From an uncultured Bacteroidia bacterium (lineage in GTDB: Bacteria; Bacteroidota; Bacteroidia; Bacteroidales; UBA932), in assembly GCA_902785575.1 (NCBI GenBank), contig CACZZF010000009.1:1-64000 (forward strand): DNA of 64,000 nt, read 5' to 3'. Positions 49,400 to 58,489 of the stretch are shown here, piece by piece; within the stretch, counting starts at the first letter, position 1, and each line of letters opens with the position of its first letter. The translations under genes and the position numbers were made by a program. Below the pieces are notes generated by a model. The model ran no database searches and was not told the DNA's origin. It saw nothing but the letters and a program-made list of their open reading frames with translations.

Positions 49400-49807
49400 A
49401 TGAAGAAGATTTACCTTTCAGTGATAGCCGCGGTTGTGACGGTTGTGTTTTGCGGATGGATGGCCACAGCCCAAGGACCTGTCAAGGATTCCTCAAAGAC
49501 TGTCCAGGGTAACGGAACTGTTGTGATCAACACGACAACCCTTTGCCCTAAAGTCAATGGTTTCATGGGTCCCACTCCCCTAGAGATAAGGATCCGGAAA
49601 GATACCATAATCGACATCATAGCCCTGCCAAACGAGGAAACCCCTGGATATTTCTACGATGCGTCCAAGTTATTGAAGAAATGGATCGGTCTCACTCCGA
49701 AGAAAGGACTTGAATTGGAAGTTGACGCTGTCTCGGGAGCCACCTTCTCCTCGAATGCGTTGATAGTTAATATGCGGGCGGGATTGAAGCGGGCGTTACA
49801 AGACTAA
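49400..49807 (+). CDS. Secreted FMN-binding-domain protein
   Basis: A 135-aa protein with a signal peptide (VVTVVFCGWMATAQ). One FMN_bind domain carries DAVSGATFSSNAL; the SGAT-type motif is the site where flavin transferase ApbE attaches FMN covalently to a Thr/Ser. Small single-domain members of this kind carry electrons outside the cytoplasmic membrane. No ApbE gene is within the window. The HI0933-type flavoprotein follows after 19 bases and could be functionally related or a coincidental neighbour. Confidence 0.85.
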   Translation: MKKIYLSVIAAVVTVVFCGWMATAQGPVKDSSKTVQGNGTVVINTTTLCPKVNGFMGPTPLEIRIRKDTIIDIIALPNEETPGYFYDASKLLKKWIGLTPKKGLELEVDAVSGATFSSNALIVNMRAGLKRALQD

Positions 49808-49826
49808 TCCCCTGACCCACTGTCAG

Positions 49827-51011
49827 ATGAAAATAGCCATCATAGGGGCCGGAGCGGCCGGATGCTTCTGTGCGATCGAACTCAAGCGGAGGCTTCCGGA
49901 AGCTATTGTCGATATTTATGAGGCCGGAAGCAAGCCTCTGGCCAAGGTGGCCATAACCGGTGGTGGCCGCTGCAATCTCACCAATTCATTCGAGAGTATT
50001 GACAACCTCAAGGACGCTTATCCCAGAGGTGACAAACTCTTGCGCAGGGTTTTCTCGACCTTTGACAACAGGGACACCTGGGAGTGGTTCGAGAACGAGG
50101 GCGTCAAGCTCGTCCTCCAGGACGATCACTGCGTTTTTCCCACCTCGCAGGACGCCATGCAGATCGTGAACCTGTTCTTGACAAGGATGAGACAACTGGG
50201 AGTTAATATTCTCACAAGACATAAAGTCGAAAGCGTCAAAGCTTTGATGGATGAATATGACTCCGTGGTCGTAACCACTGGAGGCTGTTCCCGACAGGAT
50301 GAGTTCAAGATGTTCGAAGGCCTTGATCTTGAGCTGGTTCCACCCGTACCTTCGCTCTTCACATTCAATCTTCCCACAAGTCCCGTGAGGGATCTGATGG
50401 GAACGGTTGTCGAGGATGCCCAGGCCTCTCTCGCGGGGACTAAATTCAAGGCCTCCGGCCCGCTGCTTATAACCCATTGGGGAATGAGCGGCCCGGCTAT
50501 TCTCAAACTATCATCTTATGCGGCAAGGCACCTTGCCGAAGTACGGTACGATTCAACCTTGCTTGTGAACTGGTGTGGGGGCGATGATCTCGATTCAGTC
50601 CGGTCAGCACTCCAGAATAACGCGGTAAAGAATCCCCTCAAGCTGGTTGTCAATTCCCATCCTGAGTATATTCCTTCAAGGCTTTGGACATATCTTGTCA
50701 CAAAGAGCAAGATCCGGGAAGACGCCCGTTGGGCTGAGATTGGCCCGAAGGGGCTCAACCGTCTGGCCGAGACCTTGTCCAACGATTCCTACCACATCAA
50801 GGGACAGAGCCGTTTTAAGGAGGAATTTGTCACTTGTGGAGGTGTCTCCCTCACAAACATAAACAATAAAACCCTGGAGTGCGTTAAGCATCCAGGGCTC
50901 TATTTCGCCGGAGAAGTTCTTGATGTTGACGGAATTACCGGAGGATTCAACCTTCAGGCCGCCTGGTCAACAGGCTTTCTCGCGGCTTTGAGTATTTCAT
51001 CAAATCACTGA
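49827..51011 (+). CDS. HI0933/YhiN-family flavoprotein
   Basis: A 394-aa protein: Rossmann FAD site IAIIGAGAAGCFCAIEL, the family-specific KVAITGGGRCNLTNS, YDSVVVTTGGCSRQ and LYFAGEVLDVDGITGGFNLQ near the C-terminus. Members are predicted NAD(P)/FAD-dependent oxidoreductases or flavoprotein desaturases with no settled substrate. Its stop is directly followed by the convergent SusD stop codon. Same strand as the FMN-binding gene. Confidence 0.88.
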   Translation: MKIAIIGAGAAGCFCAIELKRRLPEAIVDIYEAGSKPLAKVAITGGGRCNLTNSFESIDNLKDAYPRGDKLLRRVFSTFDNRDTWEWFENEGVKLVLQDDHCVFPTSQDAMQIVNLFLTRMRQLGVNILTRHKVESVKALMDEYDSVVVTTGGCSRQDEFKMFEGLDLELVPPVPSLFTFNLPTSPVRDLMGTVVEDAQASLAGTKFKASGPLLITHWGMSGPAILKLSSYAARHLAEVRYDSTLLVNWCGGDDLDSVRSALQNNAVKNPLKLVVNSHPEYIPSRLWTYLVTKSKIREDARWAEIGPKGLNRLAETLSNDSYHIKGQSRFKEEFVTCGGVSLTNINNKTLECVKHPGLYFAGEVLDVDGITGGFNLQAAWSTGFLAALSISSNH

Positions 51012-52667
51012 TTACTGTCCCTTCATCGGGTTCTGGTCAGCCGCGGTGACAGCCTCATTGTTGGCTATCTCCATCTGAGGAATCTGGCAGAGGAAACGGT
51101 AGTCATTTGACGGGATGGTTCCCTGAGGCTGGGTGTCGGCACCATTGTAGCCATCAAGCTCTGTCAAGCCCCAAGGGAAGTGACCGGCATAATTGTTAGC
51201 AGCGCTCGCGCCGTAACGGACAAGAGGCTTCTGGAGACGGAGCAGGTCATAAGAACCTACAACACCCTCACCAAGGAGTTCCTTGCGGCGCTCAACATAG
51301 ATAGCCTCGAGAAGGTCATTTCCAGAAGCTTTGGTAGGCTCCTTGACCTCACGGGCTGTCTGGAGCCTATTGAGGAGTTCCTGGGCATTGCCGAGTCCGG
51401 TCTCATGGGCGGCGGCCTCAGCCATGATGAGCAGCATCTCGGAACCACGCATCATAGGTACGGAAATACCATAGCAGTGGTTACCATTTGTGTGAGCCTC
51501 GTATGTGCCGTCACCATATGATTTGAGCTTATTGTAAGCCCACTTGGCGTTGACACGGTCGTGGAGAGCGTTGGCTGAACGATGCCAGAACATCACGTTG
51601 ATCTCATCCTCATCGGTAACGCCTTCTGTCTTATCGCACTTGGTGCCACGGTAATCAGTGTCATCAAACAGGTCGACATAGCTTTGGTCCACGAAGATGT
51701 CGAGGAAGTGATACATAGGACCGTCATTCAGTCCCTCACCGTAGCTGGGATCGAAATTGAACCAGTTGTTGAACACGGTGTTGGAGCTGACGTTGGTCAG
51801 GTTGGTGTACTTGACACCCCAGACCAACTCGGAGCAACCATCTTCCATCAAGTGATCCATACCGCTGCACCACTGCTCCTTGCTCATAAGAGTGCCGTAC
51901 TTGTCGTAGACCTTCTTGGCCTCGGCGAAAGCACCGCTCCAGTTGCCCATAACCTGATAGACACGGGCGAGCATACCAGCGGCCACGGAAGCGTCAATCT
52001 CCCATTTCTCAGCGCGGTTGAAACCGGCGAGCTTGGCCTCAGCATCCTGAAGGTCGGCAACGATTTGATCGTAGCACTGCCCGACAGTGGAGAAGCCCAA
52101 GTTAGGATCATCGTCCGGATGCAAACGGAGGATAACTCCCCTCTTATCCTTGGCTATGGCATAGGTCTGCTGGTAGTTCATAATAAGATGGAAGTATGCG
52201 AATCCACGCATAGCCTTGGCCTGACCGACCAAAGCGTTCTTCTCAGCATCAGTACCGGAAGCCTCCGGAGCGGCGTCAATAATGATGTTGGCCATATTGA
52301 TGATGTTATACATCTTAGACCAAATGTTGCTGGCGCCACTGGCGGCCTCCCTTCTTGAAGGTTTGAACTCGTAGATGGGCTCCGGAGAGGCACCATACCA
52401 CTCGTTGACGGTGACATCAGATCCCATCATATCGTAATACATAAGGAAACCGCTGACACCCTGATAGCTAGCGCCGGTCTGGCTTTCACCCGCACCCATA
52501 AGGAAAGCCTTGTAGGCGGCGGTCAGAACCTGGTTCAAACCCGCGGCGCTGGTAGTGAATGTGCTGGAGTCGACTTTCGTGGCGTCGTGAGTTGTCAGCT
52601 GCTTGTCGCAACCGCAGATTATGGCACCGAAGACGACTAAAACGATGGAAATAAATATCTTTTTCAT
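51012..52667 (-). CDS. SusD/RagB-family nutrient-binding lipoprotein (pair 2)
   Basis: A 551-aa protein with a lipoprotein signal (VVFGAIICGCDKQ). SusD motifs are NIWSKMYNIINMANIIIDAA, QAKAMRGFAYFHLIMNYQQ, SVAAGMLARVYQVMGNW, GSEMLLIMAEAAAHETG and AIYVERRKELLGEGV, near the usual C-terminal position. It follows SusC pair 2 by 19 bases. No glycosidase, sulfatase or regulator lies beside it, so the substrate cannot be guessed. The start is ATG 52667. Confidence 0.92.
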   Translation of the reverse strand: MKKIFISIVLVVFGAIICGCDKQLTTHDATKVDSSTFTTSAAGLNQVLTAAYKAFLMGAGESQTGASYQGVSGFLMYYDMMGSDVTVNEWYGASPEPIYEFKPSRREAASGASNIWSKMYNIINMANIIIDAAPEASGTDAEKNALVGQAKAMRGFAYFHLIMNYQQTYAIAKDKRGVILRLHPDDDPNLGFSTVGQCYDQIVADLQDAEAKLAGFNRAEKWEIDASVAAGMLARVYQVMGNWSGAFAEAKKVYDKYGTLMSKEQWCSGMDHLMEDGCSELVWGVKYTNLTNVSSNTVFNNWFNFDPSYGEGLNDGPMYHFLDIFVDQSYVDLFDDTDYRGTKCDKTEGVTDEDEINVMFWHRSANALHDRVNAKWAYNKLKSYGDGTYEAHTNGNHCYGISVPMMRGSEMLLIMAEAAAHETGLGNAQELLNRLQTAREVKEPTKASGNDLLEAIYVERRKELLGEGVVGSYDLLRLQKPLVRYGASAANNYAGHFPWGLTELDGYNGADTQPQGTIPSNDYRFLCQIPQMEIANNEAVTAADQNPMKGQ

Positions 52668-52686
52668 AATATCTGTCTCCTTAAAA

Positions 52687-55600
52687 TTAGAATGTGATCT
52701 GAACGCCACCCATATAAACTCTTCTGGAGCTCTGGACACCGTTGTCGGTGATGGCGTTACCGTTGTAGTTATTACCGAGGATACCAGTCTCAGGATCGAC
52801 GTGACGCTTTGCGGCGGCACCGAAGGTCAAGAGGTTGTCACCGGAGACATAGAAGCGGACATTGGAGATGTTAACCTTCTGGAGAAGGGACTTGGGCAGA
52901 GAATAACCGAGAGCGGCGTTACGCAGACGGACATAGTCATTGTCCAGGAGTAAGAATGTGGAATTCTTTCTGTTATCTCCAGCTTTCTCATTGCTCCAAC
53001 GAGGATACTTGGCGTTGTCGCCAGGCTTCATCCAAGAGTAAGGGGCTACGACATCCTCCATCAAACCGACACCGGTACGCATCGTACCAGCCTCGCAGAA
53101 GATGTAGTCAAACAGTTTGGCACCGAAGGAGCCGTACCACATGAATGAGAAGTCGAAGTTGCCCAACTTGAAGCTGTTGGTGATTGAGCCGAATGCCTTA
53201 GGAATGGCGGTACCGCTCCACTCATAATCATCAGTCGTGACATCAGAGTAGTTGGAGGTTATCGTACCGTTCTTCAACTTATAGGTAAGGAGACCGGTCT
53301 GAGGATCAACTCCAGCGAACTGAGGCATGTAGAACTCATAGAGAGAGTGGCCTTCCTCAAGACGATAGGAAGCGACACGGTTGTTGTATGTGTAAGCGCC
53401 GCTAGGCAGGTAGGTCAACTCATTCTTGAGAGTGGAGAAGTTAGCGTCAATATTCCAAACAAAGTTGCTGGTCATCACAGGGGTCACACCCAATGTGAGC
53501 TCGATACCGGAGTTCTTGACGTTTCCGAGGTTGGTGTTGTAACCAGTGGCATCACCGACCTGGGCGGAGATAGGAAGCTCAAGGTAGTAGAGCAAGTCCT
53601 TGGATCCCCTGATATAGTACTCGACAGTACCGGTCAAGCGGTTGCGGAGGAGGCTGAAATCAACACCCACGTTGAACTGCTGGTTCTTCTCCCACTTAAG
53701 CTCAGGAGTAGCGACAGTGGACGGTTTGTAACCAGCGGAACCATAAAGGTTGTCAGACGAATAGTAAGACTGGTACGCGTAGTTGATCAATCCGCCAGGA
53801 GCTCCACTGGATGAGCTGCGGGAATACAGACGGTCGTTACCGGAAGTACCGTAACTGGAACGGATCACGAGGTTGTCAATCCAGGACACATCCTTGATGA
53901 AAGGCTCATTGCTGGCCCTCCAGGAAGCACCGACCGACCAGAAGTTACCCCAGCGGCTCTGAGGAGAGAACCTGGAGGAACCGTCACGACGGAAGGAAGC
54001 TGAAAGGAAGTACTTGTTGTTGAAGTTGTAATCAACCTTTCCGAGGAAGGAAAGGAGGGCATACTTGGAGAAATCAGAGTCAGCGCCCCAGTTCTCGGTA
54101 GTGGAGGCAAGCTCCATCTGGCCGACTGACATTATACCGGCACCGTAAGCGTAGTTGTAATAAGAGTCGTACTGGTAGAACTCGTGACCGACCATAACGT
54201 TCACGTTGTGATCGCCGAAGCTCTTGTCCCAAGTCAAAATGTTGTTCCAAGTCGAGGACATCAAGTGGTCAGTCTGCCTCTCAGCATCTCCACCGGTGGT
54301 CTTGACAGTGACACCATACGGAGGGATCTGGTCGGGATCGTGAACCGCGGAACCATAATAGAATCTCTCGGAGTTGTTGTTGTCAAGGCTGATGGAAGTA
54401 CGGAAGTTGAATCCGGCGGGCAGCTTGAAGTTGGCGAAATACTTGGCGGAAATCGTCGTGTAAGCGCGGCTGGTGAAGGACTCGTCGTTGTAGTTGTCCC
54501 AGTAGTCGCCACGGGTTACGGCAGGCATTCCGAAGTAGTTGGCGTTATGGTGAGCCCAGTCATACATTCTCTCACCGGTCTTGGCTGAATACACCCAGTC
54601 GGTGTTGTCGTCATTACGCAGCCAAACGGAGTTGAGGGAAGTATGGAAGTTCAACATACGGTTGTAACCCAAGTAGTTCTGACGGGCGTAGCTGTAAGCG
54701 AGGCTTCCACCCATCGAAAGCCACTTGTTGATCTCACTCTCGACTGAAGAACGGAAAGAGTAACGTTTGTAGTAGTCCCTGTTGGCGTAGCCGTTGTCAT
54801 CAAGATATCCGGCGGAGATGAAATAGTTTGTCTTGCCATTGGCGGACATTCCACTGACATCCAAGCCGATGTCCTGACGGAGCTTGTAGGAGAACACGAT
54901 ATCGTTCCACTCCCAGTCAGACTCATCCCAGATATATTTAAGGTTGGGATTGATGTAGCCGTTACCATTACCGTCGTGGAGAACGAACTGGTCGGCGCTT
55001 CCGGGCCACTGGAACGGGGTGACGTACCAAGTCTGGCCGGCGGAGTTGACCGAAGGGTTGACGCTTAGCGAGACGGCATTGGCGGAAGCATAGTCGCCAG
55101 CGGTCTTGGGATCAGCGCCATGGAGATAGACCTGGTCGTTGTAGAGAGCCTTCCAGTTGTTGTAGAGTTGCTCCTTAGGATCAGCCTTCTTCATCCACGG
55201 AACGGCGGCGTCGGATGTACCCCAAGCTGCGCGGAAGTTCACGGTAGGCTTACCGGTCTTTCCTTTCTTGGTGGTGATCACGACAACACCGTTAGCGGCG
55301 CGGGATCCGTAAAGTGAGGAAGCCGCGGCATCCTTCAGGACGGTCATTGACTCGATATCCGAAGGGTTGATCGAGTTCAAGGATCCATCGTAGGGCATTC
55401 CATCAACGACATACAGAGGGGTGGTGATACCGGACATGGCGGAGATACCACGGATCTGGATACGAGGATTACCACCAGGGTTACCCTCATTATTCACAAT
55501 CTGAACACCTGCTGACATACCCTGCATGGCCTCCAGGAAACCGGTACCGGAAATTTTCTCGAGCTGCTCGGACTTGACCACAGAGGCGGATCCGGTAAAG

Positions 55601-55980
55601 CTCGATTTTTTCGAGGTACCGTAAGCGACGAAGAGAACCTCGTCGAGGAGTTGAGTGTCGTCAAGAACAACATTCAAGGTTGTTTGACCGGTGTAGGGAA
55701 TCTCCTGCGACTCATAGCCCACAAACGAGACCACGATCACATCACCAGTCTTCACACCTGAGAGGGTAAACTTACCGTCAGCATCAGTGACAGCACCGTT
55801 CGTTGTCCCCTTGATCGTGACATAGGCCGCTTGGACAGGGCCCATTTTGTCAGAGACAACACCAGTGACAGTCTTGTTCTGCTGTTCGGAAGTTGATGCC
55901 TGAACTTTGGCCGCCTGGGACTCGATGGAGCCACATAGAAGCGCTATCACGCATCCGGCCAACCATAATTTCTTACTCAT
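52687..55980 (-). CDS. SusC/RagA-family TonB-dependent transporter (pair 2)
   Basis: A 1097-aa protein. A signal peptide is followed by an unusual polar N-terminal tail (AKVQASTSEQQNKT), a carboxypeptidase-regulatory-like domain (VTGVVSDKMGPVQAAYVTIK), the plug with QIRGISAMSGITTPLYVVDG and TVLKDAAASSLYGSRAANGV, and a beta-barrel ending RRVYMGGVQITF. No STN domain. ATG 55980 is the preferred start; the longer frame to 56067 lacks a signal. With SusD it forms an orphan outer membrane uptake pair. Confidence 0.94.
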   Translation of the reverse strand: MSKKLWLAGCVIALLCGSIESQAAKVQASTSEQQNKTVTGVVSDKMGPVQAAYVTIKGTTNGAVTDADGKFTLSGVKTGDVIVVSFVGYESQEIPYTGQTTLNVVLDDTQLLDEVLFVAYGTSKKSSFTGSASVVKSEQLEKISGTGFLEAMQGMSAGVQIVNNEGNPGGNPRIQIRGISAMSGITTPLYVVDGMPYDGSLNSINPSDIESMTVLKDAAASSLYGSRAANGVVVITTKKGKTGKPTVNFRAAWGTSDAAVPWMKKADPKEQLYNNWKALYNDQVYLHGADPKTAGDYASANAVSLSVNPSVNSAGQTWYVTPFQWPGSADQFVLHDGNGNGYINPNLKYIWDESDWEWNDIVFSYKLRQDIGLDVSGMSANGKTNYFISAGYLDDNGYANRDYYKRYSFRSSVESEINKWLSMGGSLAYSYARQNYLGYNRMLNFHTSLNSVWLRNDDNTDWVYSAKTGERMYDWAHHNANYFGMPAVTRGDYWDNYNDESFTSRAYTTISAKYFANFKLPAGFNFRTSISLDNNNSERFYYGSAVHDPDQIPPYGVTVKTTGGDAERQTDHLMSSTWNNILTWDKSFGDHNVNVMVGHEFYQYDSYYNYAYGAGIMSVGQMELASTTENWGADSDFSKYALLSFLGKVDYNFNNKYFLSASFRRDGSSRFSPQSRWGNFWSVGASWRASNEPFIKDVSWIDNLVIRSSYGTSGNDRLYSRSSSSGAPGGLINYAYQSYYSSDNLYGSAGYKPSTVATPELKWEKNQQFNVGVDFSLLRNRLTGTVEYYIRGSKDLLYYLELPISAQVGDATGYNTNLGNVKNSGIELTLGVTPVMTSNFVWNIDANFSTLKNELTYLPSGAYTYNNRVASYRLEEGHSLYEFYMPQFAGVDPQTGLLTYKLKNGTITSNYSDVTTDDYEWSGTAIPKAFGSITNSFKLGNFDFSFMWYGSFGAKLFDYIFCEAGTMRTGVGLMEDVVAPYSWMKPGDNAKYPRWSNEKAGDNRKNSTFLLLDNDYVRLRNAALGYSLPKSLLQKVNISNVRFYVSGDNLLTFGAAAKRHVDPETGILGNNYNGNAITDNGVQSSRRVYMGGVQITF

Positions 55981-56176
55981 AGCATTAACTGTTAAAACAA
56001 AAGATATAAAGTGGTTATAAAAGTAGTGTCGATTAATATATACCCGAATCCAACTTACAAATCGCATTATAGTCTTACAAATTTAAACATTTTATTGTCT
56101 TTCTCAATAAAAATCTGCGGAAAACGCGCTTCAAATGCGGATATTGTCCATTGTATTAATAAAAGTAGAAAATACC

Positions 56177-56184
56177 TATCTTCG
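56177..56184 (+). promoter_or_regulatory. -7 promoter element (TATCTTCG) of the MATE gene
   Basis: TATCTTCG lies 18 bases before the ATG at 56203. Same TTCG variant as other genes in this window. Confidence 0.55.
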
Positions 56185-56202
56185 CGTAACACTTCAGGGA
56201 AA

Positions 56203-57615
56203 ATGGCGAGAGGACAGAAAGACATACTTTTAGGAATGATCCGGGAAGGACAGCGTATGTCGCTCGGCCAGCAGGTCCGTCTCGCCTTGATGCTGAGCCT
56301 TCCCGCTATCTTGGCCCAGATGTCCTCGATGCTGATGCAGTACATCGACACCGGCATGGTGGGGCGATTGGGAGCCAATCCTTCCGCCTCGATAGGACTG
56401 ATTTCAACCAGCACATGGATTCTCGGCGGCTTTACCGCGGGAGCTTGCTCAGGGTTCTCAGTACAGATAGCCCACTTATGCGGGGCGAAAGACTTCAAAG
56501 GAGCCAGGAAAATACTCCGAGAAGGACTCACTTCCGTGTTGATACTCAGCTTCTTCCTTGCCGCGATTGGTATAGCTCTCAGCTCTCCCCTGCCCGGATG
56601 GCTGGGCGGAACCCCCGAGATAATCACTGACGCGTCCAAGTATTTCCTGATATATTCAGCGTTCATCCCTGTCGGAGCGGTCGGTTGGGCCGCAAGCGCC
56701 ATGCTCCAGGCCAGCGGCAACATGAAAGTGCCGAGCATCATGTATACGGCCATGTGCGCCTTGGATGTGATATTCAACTACATATTCATTTTCAAATGCG
56801 GCATGGGTGTGACTGGAGCCGCCCTTGGTACCGGACTCTCTGAACTGGTCACCTCCGCATTCGCGGTATGGTATGTTCTCTGGAGATCAAAGGAACTTAA
56901 CATCAAGGGAGAAAAGGAATCTTTCGTGCCAAAACGGAGGACTTTAGACAACGCCTGGGGCATCACCGCGCCGATGTGGCTTCAAAACGTTATTATGCGA
57001 GGAGCCTACGTGATGAGCACAATTATTGTAGCTCCACTTGGGGCCATCGCTATAGCCGCCAATGCGTTCGCCATCACAGCCGAGAGCTTCTGCTACATGC
57101 CTTCCTATGGAATCGAGGAGGCCTCGACGACGCTTATTGGTCAAAGCATTGGAGCCGGACGGAAAGAAGTCGCGAAACGCTTTTCCCGGATCACAATGAC
57201 AATGGGAGCCGTGATTCAGACCTTCCTCGGGATCTTGATGTTCATCTTCTCGCGGCAATTGATGGGGCTGCTGAGTGTCGATCCGGGTGTGGTTGAGCTA
57301 GGAGCTAAGGTTCTGAGGATAGAGGCGTTCGCGGAGACGATGTACGCTATTTCAATAGTAGGATACGGTTGTTGCGTGGGAGCCGGCGACACACTGATGC
57401 CAAGCCTCATGAACTTCTGCAGCATGTGGATAGTGAGAATCGGTCTCGCCGCCATCCTGACTCCGAAGATGGGCCTGCAAGGTTACTGGATAGCGATGTG
57501 CGTTGAGCTGAATATCAGGGGCATCCTCTTCCTTTGGAGGCTCAAGGGCGACAAATGGATGAAGCACAAGGTTGTGGACCGGGAGCATGAGGATCTTGAA
57601 TACGCTGAGATATAA
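56203..57615 (+). CDS. MATE-family multidrug efflux transporter
   Basis: A 470-aa protein with 12 helices in two homologous halves. The N-terminal half has LPAILAQMSSMLMQYIDTGMVGRLGA, standard for the family, and the second half WLQNVIMRGAYVMSTIIVAPLGA. It exports cationic compounds with Na+ or H+. The frame is open to 56011 but the residues before 56203 have no membrane character, so ATG 56203 after the TATCTTCG box is chosen. It is followed after 16 bases by DUF3737. Confidence 0.93.
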   Translation: MARGQKDILLGMIREGQRMSLGQQVRLALMLSLPAILAQMSSMLMQYIDTGMVGRLGANPSASIGLISTSTWILGGFTAGACSGFSVQIAHLCGAKDFKGARKILREGLTSVLILSFFLAAIGIALSSPLPGWLGGTPEIITDASKYFLIYSAFIPVGAVGWAASAMLQASGNMKVPSIMYTAMCALDVIFNYIFIFKCGMGVTGAALGTGLSELVTSAFAVWYVLWRSKELNIKGEKESFVPKRRTLDNAWGITAPMWLQNVIMRGAYVMSTIIVAPLGAIAIAANAFAITAESFCYMPSYGIEEASTTLIGQSIGAGRKEVAKRFSRITMTMGAVIQTFLGILMFIFSRQLMGLLSVDPGVVELGAKVLRIEAFAETMYAISIVGYGCCVGAGDTLMPSLMNFCSMWIVRIGLAAILTPKMGLQGYWIAMCVELNIRGILFLWRLKGDKWMKHKVVDREHEDLEYAEI

Positions 57616-57631
57616 TGATCTTAATAAATAT

Positions 57632-58474
57632 ATGGAGAAAATAATCGGACAAGAATTCAGCGGCGAGAGGCCGTTATATTGCAAGAAAGACCTTTATCTG
57701 GAGAATGTGGTGATCCATCCCGGAGAATCCGGCTTGAAAGAGACCGCCAATATCACCTGCGTCAAATGCCGTTTCGAAGGCAAATATCCGTTGTGGGAGT
57801 GCGATGGATTTGTCGTAAGGGACAGTATCCTCACAGTCGGCGCCAGGTCAGGTTTGTGGTATTCACGGAACGGTGAATTATACGATACCATAATCGACGC
57901 CCCGAAAACTTTCCGCAGGATGGACGGGATCAAGATGAGGAACTGCTGGATACCCGGTGGAAGCGAGACATTCTGGGACTGCTCGAACATCGATGTGAAA
58001 GACTGCGTGATCGAGAGGGCCGACTATGTTTTCATGCATTGTGAGAATATCGTACTTGAGAATGTAAAGCTCCAGGGAAACTACGGCTTCCAATACGCTA
58101 AGAATGTCGTAATCAAGAACAGCGTCCTCAACTCAAAAGACTCTTTCTGGGAGGCTGAGAATGTGGAAGTCTATGATTCTGTGATAAATGGGGAATATCT
58201 CGCATGGTATTCCAAGAACGTCAAGCTAGTACGCTGCCATATCACCGAGACCCAGCCACTTTGCTATTGCGACAACCTGGTCATGGAGGACTGCACTTTC
58301 GGGTCTGATTGCGATCTCGCATTCGAATATTCCAGCGTTGAGGCTACCGTAAAGGGACATGTCGTATCCATCAAGAATCCCCGGACCGGACACATCCATG
58401 TCGGCTCGGTCGGTGAGATAATCATTGATGAGAACATAAAGGGACCAGGCGACTGCGTTATCACGACTGACTAA
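57632..58474 (+). CDS. DUF3737 right-handed beta-helix protein
   Basis: A 280-aa protein built of about 22-residue repeats with Asn/Asp-rich turns (WECDGFVVRDSILTVGARSG, NIDVKDCVIERADYVFMHCE, NVVIKNSVLNSKDSFWEAEN), the DUF3737 pattern predicted to be a right-handed beta-helix. No signal peptide, so it should be cytoplasmic. Molecular function is unknown. ATG 57632 is the preferred start. It is translated from the same mRNA as the MATE gene and is followed 15 bases later by a dipeptidase. Confidence 0.88.
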   Translation: MEKIIGQEFSGERPLYCKKDLYLENVVIHPGESGLKETANITCVKCRFEGKYPLWECDGFVVRDSILTVGARSGLWYSRNGELYDTIIDAPKTFRRMDGIKMRNCWIPGGSETFWDCSNIDVKDCVIERADYVFMHCENIVLENVKLQGNYGFQYAKNVVIKNSVLNSKDSFWEAENVEVYDSVINGEYLAWYSKNVKLVRCHITETQPLCYCDNLVMEDCTFGSDCDLAFEYSSVEATVKGHVVSIKNPRTGHIHVGSVGEIIIDENIKGPGDCVITTD

Positions 58475-58489
58475 TTTAACTCACATAAT

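Noticed and set aside
51582..52358. A 258-codon plus-strand ORF inside SusD pair 2
   Set aside because: Antisense shadow of the SusD gene; no start context and no recognisable domain.
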